The notes below the pieces were generated by a model. It saw only the letters and a program-made list of their open reading frames with translations. It ran no database searches and had not been told where the DNA came from. From NCBI RefSeq assembly GCF_000428905.1, contig NZ_AUAV01000016.1, positions 90,199-154,198 on the forward strand: a stretch of 64,000 nucleotides of DNA. The letters run 5' to 3'. The stretch is from Brumicola pallidula DSM 14239 = ACAM 615 (lineage in GTDB: Bacteria > Pseudomonadota > Gammaproteobacteria > Enterobacterales > Alteromonadaceae). Position 1 is the first letter of the stretch, and every line of letters begins with the position of its first letter. Of this stretch, positions 47,193 through 57,160 are shown piece by piece. The position numbers were made by a program, and so were the translations under genes.

Positions 47193-47332
47193 CTGAACTG
47201 CTTGGGCTAAGGAACAAAATGTGCGTAAAACCGTCAAAAAGTTACGGGGACTGCACTTTTTTAAAGACATTATCTTAGTGTATAGTAGTGTTTGAAATCA
47301 AAAAAAGCCCTGACTTAACAATAGGAAAATCA

Positions 47333-48565
47333 ATGAATTTTGGATGTGACGTTCCTGGCTTGATGCCCATCGAACAAGCCAAGCGCATAATTGAAGATAC
47401 GGTTTCACCGATTACAGATATCACATTATGTGACCTTGGTGATGCAATAGACCGCGTTATTGCAAAAGACATAATTTCACCAATTAACGTGCCGGCCTAT
47501 GATAATTCAGCAATGGATGGTTATGCGCTCAGATATGATGATTTTTTAGTATCTAACATCCTCACTGTAGTAGGTAAAAGCTTTGCCGGAAACAAATTTA
47601 ACGGCTGCATAAAAAAGGGTGAATGTGTACGCATTATGACCGGTGCTGAAATACCTCAAGGTGCCGACACCGTTGTTATGCAGGAAAATACCGTGGCGAA
47701 TGACGATCAAATTACCTTCAATTCAGCCAGCAAAGGAGATGCCATCAGACCTGCTGGTGATGATATAAAGCAAGGTGCAGTTGTCTTGTGTGTTGGCGAT
47801 CGAATCAATGCAATCGATATCGGTTTATTAGCCTCATTAGGGTTTGGTCGTATTCCTGTTTACCGAAAACTCACGGTCGCAGTTTTTTCTACGGGTGATG
47901 AATTAGTGGCAGCAGGTGAACCGTCTCGCAACGATCGTATATTCGATAGCAACCGCCCAATGCTCCTAGCGATGCTCTCAAAGATGGGTGTCGATACAAT
48001 CGACATGGGTATTATTGAAGATGACAAAACAAAAATAAAAACCGCGTTTGAATATGCTAATGAACATGCCGATTGTGTAATAACGAGCGGCGGTGTGTCG
48101 GTTGGCGAAGCTGACTATACACGTGAAATTTTAGAAGAATATGGTAATGTTGATTTCTGGAAATTAGCGATTAAACCCGGAAAGCCTCTGGCCTTTGGAC
48201 GCTTGTCTGCGAGTCTATTTTTTGGTTTACCTGGTAACCCCGTATCATCTGCTGTCACCTTTGACCAAATTGCCGCTCCAGCACTGGCTATTTTAGCTGG
48301 ATGTAAACCGCAAGCCCCAGTTATGCTGCCAGCAACTGCGACCAGTATATTTAAAAAACGCCCAGGACGCACAGATTATCAGCGAGCGCATTATTTCATT
48401 AATGATATTGGGCAAGTCAGTGTTGAAGCTTTCGGTTCGCAAAGTTCCGGCGTTTTATCTTGCTTTAGAAAAAGTAATTGTTATGCCGTATTGAAAAATG
48501 AGCGAGGCCGAGTTTCCATAGGTGAAACGGTTAACATACTACCTTTTAGTTCGATAATAAGTTAA
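47333..48565 (+). CDS. moeA: Molybdopterin molybdotransferase MoeA
   Basis: This 410-residue enzyme inserts molybdate into adenylylated molybdopterin. NSAMDGYAL, the RIMTGAEIPQGADTVVMQE block, and GGVSVGEADY are MoeA signatures. The start at 47,333 follows AGGA and is preferred over an upstream in-frame codon. moeB follows 99 bases later in the same direction and probably in the same transcript. Confidence 0.93.
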   Translation: MNFGCDVPGLMPIEQAKRIIEDTVSPITDITLCDLGDAIDRVIAKDIISPINVPAYDNSAMDGYALRYDDFLVSNILTVVGKSFAGNKFNGCIKKGECVRIMTGAEIPQGADTVVMQENTVANDDQITFNSASKGDAIRPAGDDIKQGAVVLCVGDRINAIDIGLLASLGFGRIPVYRKLTVAVFSTGDELVAAGEPSRNDRIFDSNRPMLLAMLSKMGVDTIDMGIIEDDKTKIKTAFEYANEHADCVITSGGVSVGEADYTREILEEYGNVDFWKLAIKPGKPLAFGRLSASLFFGLPGNPVSSAVTFDQIAAPALAILAGCKPQAPVMLPATATSIFKKRPGRTDYQRAHYFINDIGQVSVEAFGSQSSGVLSCFRKSNCYAVLKNERGRVSIGETVNILPFSSIIS

Positions 48566-48664
48566 CGTTTTGAACTGCCTTCACTCTGGTAATTATTGCA
48601 GCGCCATACCTCTAGTGGTAAAACTATTGCCATTAAAACATCAAAACCAAATAGACAAGTGTGA

Positions 48665-49423
48665 ATGAAAGATAAAGTGATTACCACGGAGCAAGCTCTC
48701 CGCTACAGCCGTCAAATATTATTGGCAGGTTTTGATCTCGACAAACAAGAATTGCTCATCAATAGCCGTATTCTGATGATTGGAGTGGGCGGTTTAGGAT
48801 GCGCGGCGGCTCAATATTTGGTTGCAGCGGGAATTGGTCAACTAACACTGGTTGATGACGATATTGTTGAAACAACTAACTTACAACGCCAAGTTTTGCA
48901 TTTTGAAAATAGTATAGGAGAGAAAAAAGTTAAATCTGCTCAGCGAACCTTGAACAGTATTAATCACTTTGTTGATATTAAAACCATCGACACAAGGCTC
49001 AGCTCGGACGAGCTTGACGCGCTGGTGCTACAACATGACCTAATTCTAGATTGCAGTGATAATCTTGAGACTAGAAATTTACTCAATGACGTTTGTTATC
49101 GCAGTGGTAAACCACTTGTTTCTGGCGCTGCAATAAGAATGGAAGGCCAAATATTCTGTGTTATTCCGGCCCTGAAAACCGCCTGTTATGCTTGTGTAAG
49201 CCACTTTTTTGGAGAACAAAACTTGAGTTGTGTCGAGTCGGGTGTAATGTCCCCAGTTGTTGGCATTATCGGTGCGTCTCAAGCTAATGAAGCGATTAAA
49301 ATTTTGACTCAGTTCGGTCAACAATCGGCTAATAAGCTGCAAGTTTTTGATGCTATGAGCTCCACTTGGGAGAGCTTTAAAGTAAACCCGCTACCTCAAT
49401 GCAAAACGTGTTCTGCAACATAA
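48665..49423 (+). CDS. moeB: Molybdopterin-synthase adenylyltransferase MoeB
   Basis: This 252-residue E1-like enzyme activates the small MoaD subunit for sulfur transfer. GVGGLGCAAAQYL binds ATP, and two CxxC pairs (CYAC and CKTC) should hold zinc. A bare ATG with little ribosome site is used. It is grouped with moeA. moaD and moaE are not in the window. Confidence 0.92.
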   Translation: MKDKVITTEQALRYSRQILLAGFDLDKQELLINSRILMIGVGGLGCAAAQYLVAAGIGQLTLVDDDIVETTNLQRQVLHFENSIGEKKVKSAQRTLNSINHFVDIKTIDTRLSSDELDALVLQHDLILDCSDNLETRNLLNDVCYRSGKPLVSGAAIRMEGQIFCVIPALKTACYACVSHFFGEQNLSCVESGVMSPVVGIIGASQANEAIKILTQFGQQSANKLQVFDAMSSTWESFKVNPLPQCKTCSAT

Positions 49424-49449
49424 CCAGGAATGCTGTTGCGGTAATGCGC

Positions 49450-50409
49450 TTATTCAGTGACACCTATAATGCCATTCACAGCGTAAATTCTACCTGCATC
49501 GTGTTGTAGCGCTTCAAACATAACATTGTCGACTGACTGCAACAGTTCTTCAGGGGAACCACCGCCAGCAGGCGCGGCGATGGCATAACCAATAGTACAA
49601 CTGAGATGAACCGATGTATTTGTTAGTTCACTGTGGTCAAAGGTGGTCTTTATTTGATTGGCTTTGAGTGTCGCGCCATCGTGCCCACAATCACAAAGCA
49701 ATACTGCGAATTTGTGGTTACTTAAGATGGCGACCAAATCACCCGGACGATTCCCGGCAGCCGCAAAACTATTGGCGACGGTTGCGATGGTAGAAAAATA
49801 TTTGTCACTGCCATCTATCTCCCGAACAGTATCCAGATTGTCTATACGTATCATTAATAGGGTTAAGTGCTGCCAATACCTTGCACAACGGGCCCATTCA
49901 ACTGCTAGCACCTCTTGAAATTTTGCCGCATTGGGTAAATGAGTCAGCGGATCGATAAAAATCAGTGATTCTAGTTTTTTGGTTTTACGGTACAGCACCA
50001 TATGTCTGCGAAGACGGCCAATAAGCTCTGCCATCATGGGCGGTTTTGCTATAAAGTCAGCACCACCAAGTTCAAAGGCTTCAGATCTTATTGCTGGCTC
50101 AGTTAGTGACGAAACAAAAATTATGGGAACATCTTGGATGAATTGAGTTTCTTTAATACGGCTGCAAAGCTGCAAACCATCTTCTCCCGGCATCATGATA
50201 TCGAGGATAATCGCGTCAGGAAGTGGTGCGCTGTTCAACAGTTCCCACGCTGTGTGTGCATTTGGCGAAAATGACACATCGAACTCTTGACCAAGGCCAT
50301 TAATATAAAGCGTTAGTTCTATCTCGTTGTCGTCAATGACTAGTACTCGATACTTAGTTTGCTCAGGGATGTTTTCTATATACATTGCACTACTTATATC
50401 AGTACGCAA
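49450..50409 (-). CDS. Response regulator with degenerate GGDEF domain
   Basis: This 319-residue protein has a receiver domain with phospho-acceptor Asp in AIILDIMMPGEDG, then a GGDEF-like fold. In the place of GGDEF it reads SNHKF, so it should not make cyclic-di-GMP. It may act as a binding or scaffold protein. The TTG start at 50,409 is favoured because AAGGA lies 7 bases before it; an ATG 24 bases further has a poor site. No histidine kinase is adjacent. Confidence 0.82.
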   Translation of the reverse strand: MRTDISSAMYIENIPEQTKYRVLVIDDNEIELTLYINGLGQEFDVSFSPNAHTAWELLNSAPLPDAIILDIMMPGEDGLQLCSRIKETQFIQDVPIIFVSSLTEPAIRSEAFELGGADFIAKPPMMAELIGRLRRHMVLYRKTKKLESLIFIDPLTHLPNAAKFQEVLAVEWARCARYWQHLTLLMIRIDNLDTVREIDGSDKYFSTIATVANSFAAAGNRPGDLVAILSNHKFAVLLCDCGHDGATLKANQIKTTFDHSELTNTSVHLSCTIGYAIAAPAGGGSPEELLQSVDNVMFEALQHDAGRIYAVNGIIGVTE

Positions 50410-50676
50410 ATCAAGTTCCTTTTTACTAGGTTAAGTAATGCCGACCAAAAACTACCTGTAGACCACTAGCAAATTATTACAGCTACCTCTTTTTTGTCAA
50501 CATAGCACGCTTTTTACAATTCGTTTACATTTAAATGGTGCTAGTAGCTAAAAAAACACTAAAAAATGCAAAACAATTAGTAACACAGCTAAACTTCATT
50601 ATAATACGCGACCTACCTTTTTTAAGGATTTGGGCTTCTTTGTATGTATCGTGATTTTTGATGGGGTAGCGCTGTT

Positions 50677-52605
50677 ATGACAACAAATAATGTTGAATGG
50701 TCGATTGATGACGCTGAGCGCACTTATGGCGTATCTAGCTGGGGTGGCGGCTACTTTAAGATAGGTGAAAATGGCAATATTCAAGTTTCTCCTGATCCTA
50801 AAAATGAAAATATAAAAATCGACTTTAAGTCGGTAATTGATGAAATTAGCCTAGAGGGTATACAGTTTCCCGTGGTTATTCGATTCCACGACATTTTGCG
50901 TTCGCAAGTTGTAGGTATAAATGAATGCTTTAACAAAGTAATCGCGGAAGCCAATTATAAAGGTCAATACAACGGTGTTTATCCAATCAAAGTCAACCAA
51001 ACACGTGAAGTGGTTGAAGAAATTGTTGACGCTGGTGCACCTTATGATTATGGCCTTGAAGCAGGTTCAAAGTCTGAACTACTAGCGGTACTTGCATACA
51101 ATACTAATGCAAATTCGTTAACTATCTTAAATGGGTATAAAGACGAAGAATTCATTCGACTATCATTGCTAGGCAGAAAGTTAGGCCGCAAAGTTGTGGT
51201 AGTTATCGAGAAATATTCAGAACTCCACTTACTGATTAGAATATCAAAAGAATTGAATATTGAACCTATCATTGGTTTACGTTCAAAAATGTCTGCGTTG
51301 GGCAAAGGTAAGTGGCAAGGTTCGAGCGGAGATAGAGCGAAGTTTGGGCTCACTATCCCTGAAATTATTAATTCTGCTAAGCTTCTTGAAAAAGAAGGTA
51401 TGGCTCATACCCTTAAACTACTGCATTTTCATATTGGTAGTCAGTTAACTGATATCCGTGCAATTAAAGACGCAGTGAACGAAAGTGCACGTATTTATGC
51501 TGATTTACATAAGATGGGCTTTGCCCTTGAGTATGTGGATGTTGGCGGTGGGTTAGGGATTGATTACGACGGTAGCAAATCAACTAACGATTCGTCGCGT
51601 AATTACAGTTTAAATGAATACGTTGCCGATGTTGTTTACGGCATGAAAGAAATATGTGACCTTGAGGGTGTGCCGCACCCAAATTTGGTTACTGAAAGTG
51701 GTCGCGCAATCACTGCGCATCATAGTTGTGTGGTTACTGAGATTGTAGGTGAAATTAAAGCCGACGGCGCAATGCTGGATACCTCAGTTGTTGAGGGTGA
51801 ACATATACTGTTAAAGAATATGCGTGAATTGCTTCATTTTTTGCGTCCCGACCAGAATCTTCAAGAAGTATATAACGACGCTTGTGAATGGAAAGAGAAG
51901 GCGGTTAGCGCGTTTAAATTACGTGTTATATCTTTGGAAGAGCTGGGTAAGATTGAAACCTTGTATTGGCAAATAATGCGTCGCTTACAAGTGCTTTATC
52001 GTGATGTTGAGTTTGTGCCAGAAGGACTACAGCATTTAGATTTTTCACTGTCGTCACAATACTTATGCAACTTTTCGATTTTCCAATCGGCAGCTGATAC
52101 ATGGGCTATCGACCAGTTACTGCCGGTTGTGCCATTAACGGGTATGAATAAACGACCTGATATTAACTGTTCATTAGTCGATATTACTTGCGACAGTGAT
52201 GGTAAAATTGACCAGTTTATTGTTGACCGTCAGCTGCAAAACATCATGCCCATTGCGTCCTTAGAACCAGGTCAAAAAGCGTATTTAGGGTTGTTCTTAA
52301 CAGGCGCTTACCAAGATGTCATGGGTGACATGCATAACTTGTTTGGTCGTGTAAATGAAGTGCATATTTTCAGCGATGATGATGACCCAGAAGACTTTTA
52401 CATTGAAGAGTTCGTGGCCGGTTCATCGGTGCAAGACGTACTGACTATAATGCAATACAACCCAAGCGCAATGGCCGTTGATGTTAAACGTCAAATTGAC
52501 AAAGAAGTGGCTAATGGGCAAATACCGCCACGTGAAGGTGTCAAGTGGACTGACTTTTATGAGAATTGTTTGAAGGGTTACACTTACCTAAAAACTGCTG
52601 AGTAA
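50677..52605 (+). CDS. speA: Biosynthetic arginine decarboxylase
   Basis: This 642-residue PLP enzyme decarboxylates arginine to agmatine for polyamine synthesis. PLP lysine K105 lies in VYPIKVNQ, with HFHIGSQ and the C-terminal ENCLKGYTYL typical of SpeA. Length and sequence match the biosynthetic rather than the acid-inducible form. speB is not adjacent. A clear terminator follows. Confidence 0.96.
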   Translation: MTTNNVEWSIDDAERTYGVSSWGGGYFKIGENGNIQVSPDPKNENIKIDFKSVIDEISLEGIQFPVVIRFHDILRSQVVGINECFNKVIAEANYKGQYNGVYPIKVNQTREVVEEIVDAGAPYDYGLEAGSKSELLAVLAYNTNANSLTILNGYKDEEFIRLSLLGRKLGRKVVVVIEKYSELHLLIRISKELNIEPIIGLRSKMSALGKGKWQGSSGDRAKFGLTIPEIINSAKLLEKEGMAHTLKLLHFHIGSQLTDIRAIKDAVNESARIYADLHKMGFALEYVDVGGGLGIDYDGSKSTNDSSRNYSLNEYVADVVYGMKEICDLEGVPHPNLVTESGRAITAHHSCVVTEIVGEIKADGAMLDTSVVEGEHILLKNMRELLHFLRPDQNLQEVYNDACEWKEKAVSAFKLRVISLEELGKIETLYWQIMRRLQVLYRDVEFVPEGLQHLDFSLSSQYLCNFSIFQSAADTWAIDQLLPVVPLTGMNKRPDINCSLVDITCDSDGKIDQFIVDRQLQNIMPIASLEPGQKAYLGLFLTGAYQDVMGDMHNLFGRVNEVHIFSDDDDPEDFYIEEFVAGSSVQDVLTIMQYNPSAMAVDVKRQIDKEVANGQIPPREGVKWTDFYENCLKGYTYLKTAE

Positions 52606-52611
52606 AAAAAT

Positions 52612-52644
52612 AAATAAGAGCTCTTATTTTTGAGCTCTTATTTT
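52612..52644 (+). terminator. Terminator after speA
   Basis: AAATAAGAGCTC and GAGCTCTTATTT form an 11-12 base stem with an 8-base loop of T-rich sequence, flanked by A and T runs. It can work on both strands, between speA and the convergent serine hydrolase gene. Confidence 0.9.
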
Positions 52645-52731
52645 CAATCTTCCAAACGCCCATTTATAAAGCTAACCAGTATCATAAAATGGCGCTACTT
52701 AAGCTTATGCTGACGCCATAATGACTTATAT

Positions 52732-53877
52732 TTACTTTTTAATGTCTGCCAAAAGACCTATCTTATGCGCTTCGATTTGATCTTTCCAAAACGTGGCTGT
52801 AAGCTTATTAATTGAGTTAGATTCTGCATTCATTAACAAGGCATAGCCGACACCCAATTGCGGCGAGAACGCGACATCGGCGCGGTAACCTTGAACCCAA
52901 CCACCATGATAAATGATCTCAATATCATCGACGTTATAAATGCGCCATCCTAAACCATAGTGTGCGTCTGTAAGTTGCTTCCGCCACTCACGGCGATACA
53001 TTTCACGCTTCGTCTTTACACGTGGCTTTGTGAGCGTCTCAATCATGTTTTTATCAATAATGTCCGGGTACTCTAGCAGCATCGCCTTTAACCAAATTTC
53101 CATATCAGCAGCACTGGCATTAATACCCGCAGCCGGTGAGTATTTGTAATAATTGTCTTTGACTCGAACACTCACCCACTTATTTTTATCAATAGCTGCA
53201 TGAGGCTTTGCCCATTTCTTTGATGCCATAAGCGCATTTTTGCCGACGCTTGCGGTTGGCATTTTCAAAGGTATGATAATGCTTTTCGTTATCTCGTCTG
53301 CAAAGGTGGTTTTTTGCTGACGATAATACTCTTCAAGTACACCAAAAAAAGTATTTTGATATGTGTAGCAAATACCGGGTTTACATAGCGAATCTAGTTT
53401 TTCTAAATGTTCCAATACGCGTGGTAGTTTGTAATTGGCTTCAATTAAATTGTCATAAGCATTGGGTATGAAACCAGTAGATTGGCCAATAAGGTGCTGC
53501 AATAAAATAGGTGTGTCGATGTAGTTATCAAACTTGTAGTCGGGCAATAGTTCTTGTAATGAGTTTTTCCACGCCAGCTTTTTCTCTTTTACTTGCTGCG
53601 CCATAAATACAGCGGTGAATGTTTTTGAAACCGAGGCTAATCTAAACACCGTTTCTTTATCTATTAATGTACCCGACTTTTCTGTCTTTCCATAAAACTC
53701 AAATCGCGTAGGCTGATTTGGAGCGACCATAACAAACGCTAAGCCTGGCAGTTTCTTTTTCTTCGCAGTCGCCTTCAGTTCATTTGCAAAATCATCCACC
53801 CAAGTGTCAGCGCAGACAGGGAATGAAAGAGAGAGAACTAGGACTGTTAACGCAATGAAAGGTTTATAAAATTGCAA
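52732..53877 (-). CDS. Serine hydrolase of the beta-lactamase/class C fold
   Basis: This is a 381-residue exported protein with a signal peptide cut near VCADT. The catalytic SxxK is SVSK (S82-K85), the second motif is YQN (173-175) and the third is HGG (HGGWVQGY). These match penicillin-binding-like esterases and D-aminopeptidases. Antibiotic resistance is not implied. It stands alone and converges with speA. Confidence 0.82.
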   Translation of the reverse strand: MQFYKPFIALTVLVLSLSFPVCADTWVDDFANELKATAKKKKLPGLAFVMVAPNQPTRFEFYGKTEKSGTLIDKETVFRLASVSKTFTAVFMAQQVKEKKLAWKNSLQELLPDYKFDNYIDTPILLQHLIGQSTGFIPNAYDNLIEANYKLPRVLEHLEKLDSLCKPGICYTYQNTFFGVLEEYYRQQKTTFADEITKSIIIPLKMPTASVGKNALMASKKWAKPHAAIDKNKWVSVRVKDNYYKYSPAAGINASAADMEIWLKAMLLEYPDIIDKNMIETLTKPRVKTKREMYRREWRKQLTDAHYGLGWRIYNVDDIEIIYHGGWVQGYRADVAFSPQLGVGYALLMNAESNSINKLTATFWKDQIEAHKIGLLADIKK

Positions 53878-53964
53878 GCTTGACCACTTTTCTTATTATT
53901 AAAGTGTCATTATCAGCTAAATAGCCCTGCGAATTCAACATAAGTTTAATTAACCATCAATTCG

Positions 53965-53997
53965 CCACCACTTCACCACCACTTCACTACCACTTCA
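53965..53997. repeat. 11-bp tandem repeat, three units
   Basis: Three head-to-tail units of CCACCACTTCA (the third with one change) lie in the gap before ogt. Short slippage product with no visible coding role. Confidence 0.85.
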
Positions 53998-54167
53998 CCG
54001 TGATGACCTTATAACTTGTGCCGAAAACAAGGTGTTTTAATTCACATACGAGGTAAACTGTCATGCAGATACCGTATATTAAATTGTTCGGATTTATCAA
54101 TTGGTGCTGATGCATTAGCAACCATCCGCTGATACGTTAAGCCTGTGGATCAACCAGGAAACTTAAT

Positions 54168-54668
54168 ATGAATATACAATCGGTGCGTTACCCACAATAT
54201 GCTCACTTATACAAAAGCATCGTTGTAACATCGCATGGTTTTTTAACGGTATTTGCGAACGATAAAGCGCTTAAAGCTATCGATTTTACCGATACCCATC
54301 CGCTCGCTAATGAAAATAAAATATCGCAGCTTGCAGCCAAACAATTATCGGAATACATTGCCAATAAACGTGATCAATTTGATTTACCGCTGGACCCAGA
54401 TGGTACCGACTTTCAGAAACAAGTGTGGCAAGCATTACTTGATATTTCTTTTGGGTCAACTGCAAGTTACCTAGATATTGCGGTAGTGGTAGGCAACAAA
54501 AATGCGTGCAGGGCGGTGGGCGCGGCGAACGGTAAAAACCCCATTCCTATTATTATTCCTTGCCATCGAATTATCGGCAAAAATGGTAAACTAACCGGAT
54601 ATGCCTGTGGCTTGGAGCGTAAAACTTATCTACTCTCACTTGAATCAAAAGCAGGTTCATTAAAATAA
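54168..54668 (+). CDS. ogt: Methylated-DNA--protein-cysteine methyltransferase
   Basis: This 166-residue protein repairs O6-alkylguanine by moving the alkyl group to Cys132 (IIIPCHRIIG). The DNA-binding helix-turn-helix (Y-x-D-I-A, then R-A-V-G-A-A-N) is present. There is no Ada regulatory domain, so it is of the Ogt type. The next gene starts 11 bases later and may be cotranscribed. Confidence 0.92.
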   Translation: MNIQSVRYPQYAHLYKSIVVTSHGFLTVFANDKALKAIDFTDTHPLANENKISQLAAKQLSEYIANKRDQFDLPLDPDGTDFQKQVWQALLDISFGSTASYLDIAVVVGNKNACRAVGAANGKNPIPIIIPCHRIIGKNGKLTGYACGLERKTYLLSLESKAGSLK

Positions 54669-54678
54669 AAGGACGACA

Positions 54679-55560
54679 TTGAAAACTTCTCACTTAATTG
54701 AATTATTAGTTTTAGGCGCCATTTGGGGTGCTTCATTTATGTTAATGAAGGCTACTGTACCCGCTTTTGGCGTATTTGCTCTGGTTGAAGTGCGGGCAAG
54801 CGTAGCTGCCTTATTTTTATTACCCGTTGTCTACTTTACTCGCCAATGGCGTGATTTATCGGGGAATTGGGCAAAGTTACTTTTTGTGGGAGCAATCAAC
54901 ACTGCGATCCCATTTTGTTTGTTTTCCTATACCAGCCTTCATTTGGATGCCGGATTAACCGCTATATTGAATGGAACTGCGCCCATGTTTGGCGCCATCA
55001 TTGCCTACTTTTATTTGCAAGATCGTATTGGTGTGCATGGTGTTATAGGGACTTTTCTTGGCTTTGTAGGCGTTGTGGTTATTAGTCAAGATACTCAGTC
55101 TGCCAGTCCTGTTTCCTTGCTGCCGGTGGCAACAGCGTTGGGCGCAACTTGTTGTTACGGCATTGCGGCCTGTTTTATGAAAAAACATTTAAGTGGCGTG
55201 AAGCCTTTTGCCATAGCCGCTGGAAGTCAGGTATTTGCTGCTTTATTATTATTTCCTTTCGCTTTATACGCTTGGCCAGAAGTGAATCCTGATGCAAGCA
55301 CTTGGGGAGCTGCTTTGATCTTAGCTATCCTCTGCACGGGCGTTGCTTACATTATGTATTTTGACCTAATTGCAAAAGTCGGCGCATCACAAGCGATGAC
55401 GGTGGGCTACTTAGTTCCGATGTTTGGTATTTTGTGGGGTATGGTTGTGCTCGGCGAAGTGCTCTCGACGTATGCCATGATTGGTGGTAGTTTAATTATC
55501 ATTGGATTGATGATTACGACGGGTATTTTGAAGCGCCTGCGCATGAAGACAAGTTTATAG
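54679..55560 (+). CDS. EamA/DMT-family transporter
   Basis: This 293-residue membrane protein has about ten segments in two EamA repeats (GAIWGASFMLMK at the start, LGEVLSTYAMIGG in the second). It uses TTG as start with AAAGGA before it, directly after ogt. Substrate unknown. It is a different branch from the transporter at 46.2 kb. Confidence 0.85.
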   Translation: MKTSHLIELLVLGAIWGASFMLMKATVPAFGVFALVEVRASVAALFLLPVVYFTRQWRDLSGNWAKLLFVGAINTAIPFCLFSYTSLHLDAGLTAILNGTAPMFGAIIAYFYLQDRIGVHGVIGTFLGFVGVVVISQDTQSASPVSLLPVATALGATCCYGIAACFMKKHLSGVKPFAIAAGSQVFAALLLFPFALYAWPEVNPDASTWGAALILAILCTGVAYIMYFDLIAKVGASQAMTVGYLVPMFGILWGMVVLGEVLSTYAMIGGSLIIIGLMITTGILKRLRMKTSL

Positions 55561-55566
55561 CTTGCC

Positions 55567-57039
55567 TCAAAAATCGACGACCTGGGTTAAAGTATCGTTT
55601 GTTTTTAAATTATCTAATGCGGGTTTTAAGCGTAAAATAGCAGAGACAAAGGTGTCTTCTTCGCTTAATTTTACCTGGCAGGTTGAGAATTTGAGTACCT
55701 CTTGTTGCTGTTCACATTCAGTTTGAATAGTGGCCAAGCCGTGGCGGATATTGTCCATAAACCTCGTGCCTTCTTCGCTATCCGCCTTTTGCAACAAAAC
55801 AAGCCATTGGCTTTCATTCACCTTTCCAAACTCGCTTTTAGTATTGAACTTATACACTGAGTCTAGCAAGAATTCAGATACTCTCGTGCCTATGCCAGTG
55901 AGCATGTCTAGATTTTGGGTGGTGATCGGTCGTTGATAAAAATCGTTGAGTTGAATAAGTACCAAATAGGCATCTTTTTCATACGCTTTAGAGTTAACTA
56001 AGTATTTGATTTTTTCATCAGACTGCATTTTACAATAAGGTAATACCAAGCCTTCATTTTGCAGGTCTTTACGGAAGTAATATAAAAGATTATAGATAAT
56101 TAAGAATAATAGGAAAATAACCACTAAAACGCTAATAGCAGAAATCATAAAGCCGTTACTTATATGGATCTGCTGCTCATTTAGCGGCGACATTAACAGC
56201 ATTGTCCAGTCAAACAAATCAAGATTGACCTGCGCTATTAATATATCCTGGCCGTTAATATTGACTAATTCATTATTAATATTCTGAACTGAAGCATCGG
56301 CTGCCAAGGCTGTGTCTGAGTCAATACCCATTTGATTAATGGTTTTTTGATACCAAGAAAGATCTTTTAGGTTATTGAAGTTTGATTTGCTGGCGTTTAA
56401 TGCGGGGTCTGAAGAGAGCATAACCGACCCTTTCGGGTTCACAAAAATGAAGTCGTGACCGTACGTTGCTTTATGGGTTTCAAACACTTCTATAAAATGT
56501 GATAGGCTTTTTGCAACACCGAAAAAGCCAACAAATTGATTGTTTTCATCAAATATTTTTATATCAATGAAGAAATGCGTATCCTCCCATTTGCCGATGT
56601 CCCCGACTGATTTTTCAGGCATGTCGCGATATTTAAAGTACCAGTTTACTTCACCTTCAATTAGCTCAATAGTTGAACCGTCGGAGTTGTATTGCATTCG
56701 CTGCTTTTCCAAAGCAACGAAAAAGCCCATCTCAAATTCTTGTTCAAGTCGTTTGAGTGTTTCAAATATTTGTTTCTCATTAATGCTTGCATCATTAGCC
56801 GCAGAAAACTGCATTATTTCCTTTAATTCTTTCGATTTACTCAATGTTTCAGCGATATGTAGAGGTTCTATAACTTGGCGAACAACCAGCTTTACTGCGG
56901 GTGACAGAGAAATTTGATGAGCGCGGCTTTGTTCAGCCACTATTTTGGTCATACTGAAATGTATTAGTGTAACGATGGCGACGACGACAATCGCAAATAA
57001 AACTAAGATACTACGATGCAGTGTACGAAAAATATTCAT
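55567..57039 (-). CDS. Membrane sensor with periplasmic Cache-like domain and degenerate GGDEF domain
   Basis: This is a 490-residue protein. A membrane segment at about 10-30 leads to a long periplasmic region (35-300) with double-Cache-like pattern (VGDIGKWEDTHFFIDIKIFD, FVGFFGVAKS). A second membrane segment lies near 310-332. The cytosolic end resembles a GGDEF fold but has VNESQW where GGDEF should be, so it is probably inactive. It may signal by protein contact. It is convergent with the transporter. Confidence 0.65.
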   Translation of the reverse strand: MNIFRTLHRSILVLFAIVVVAIVTLIHFSMTKIVAEQSRAHQISLSPAVKLVVRQVIEPLHIAETLSKSKELKEIMQFSAANDASINEKQIFETLKRLEQEFEMGFFVALEKQRMQYNSDGSTIELIEGEVNWYFKYRDMPEKSVGDIGKWEDTHFFIDIKIFDENNQFVGFFGVAKSLSHFIEVFETHKATYGHDFIFVNPKGSVMLSSDPALNASKSNFNNLKDLSWYQKTINQMGIDSDTALAADASVQNINNELVNINGQDILIAQVNLDLFDWTMLLMSPLNEQQIHISNGFMISAISVLVVIFLLFLIIYNLLYYFRKDLQNEGLVLPYCKMQSDEKIKYLVNSKAYEKDAYLVLIQLNDFYQRPITTQNLDMLTGIGTRVSEFLLDSVYKFNTKSEFGKVNESQWLVLLQKADSEEGTRFMDNIRHGLATIQTECEQQQEVLKFSTCQVKLSEEDTFVSAILRLKPALDNLKTNDTLTQVVDF

Positions 57040-57160
57040 TATTTAGTGTCGGTTAACATCCTGTTATTTGTCAAGTATGATATGGCAAATAGTGAGTGAA
57101 GTCTACTGACAAGGGGTTTTCACTTAGTTACACTATGCGCCAAATTAGAAAGGAATTACT

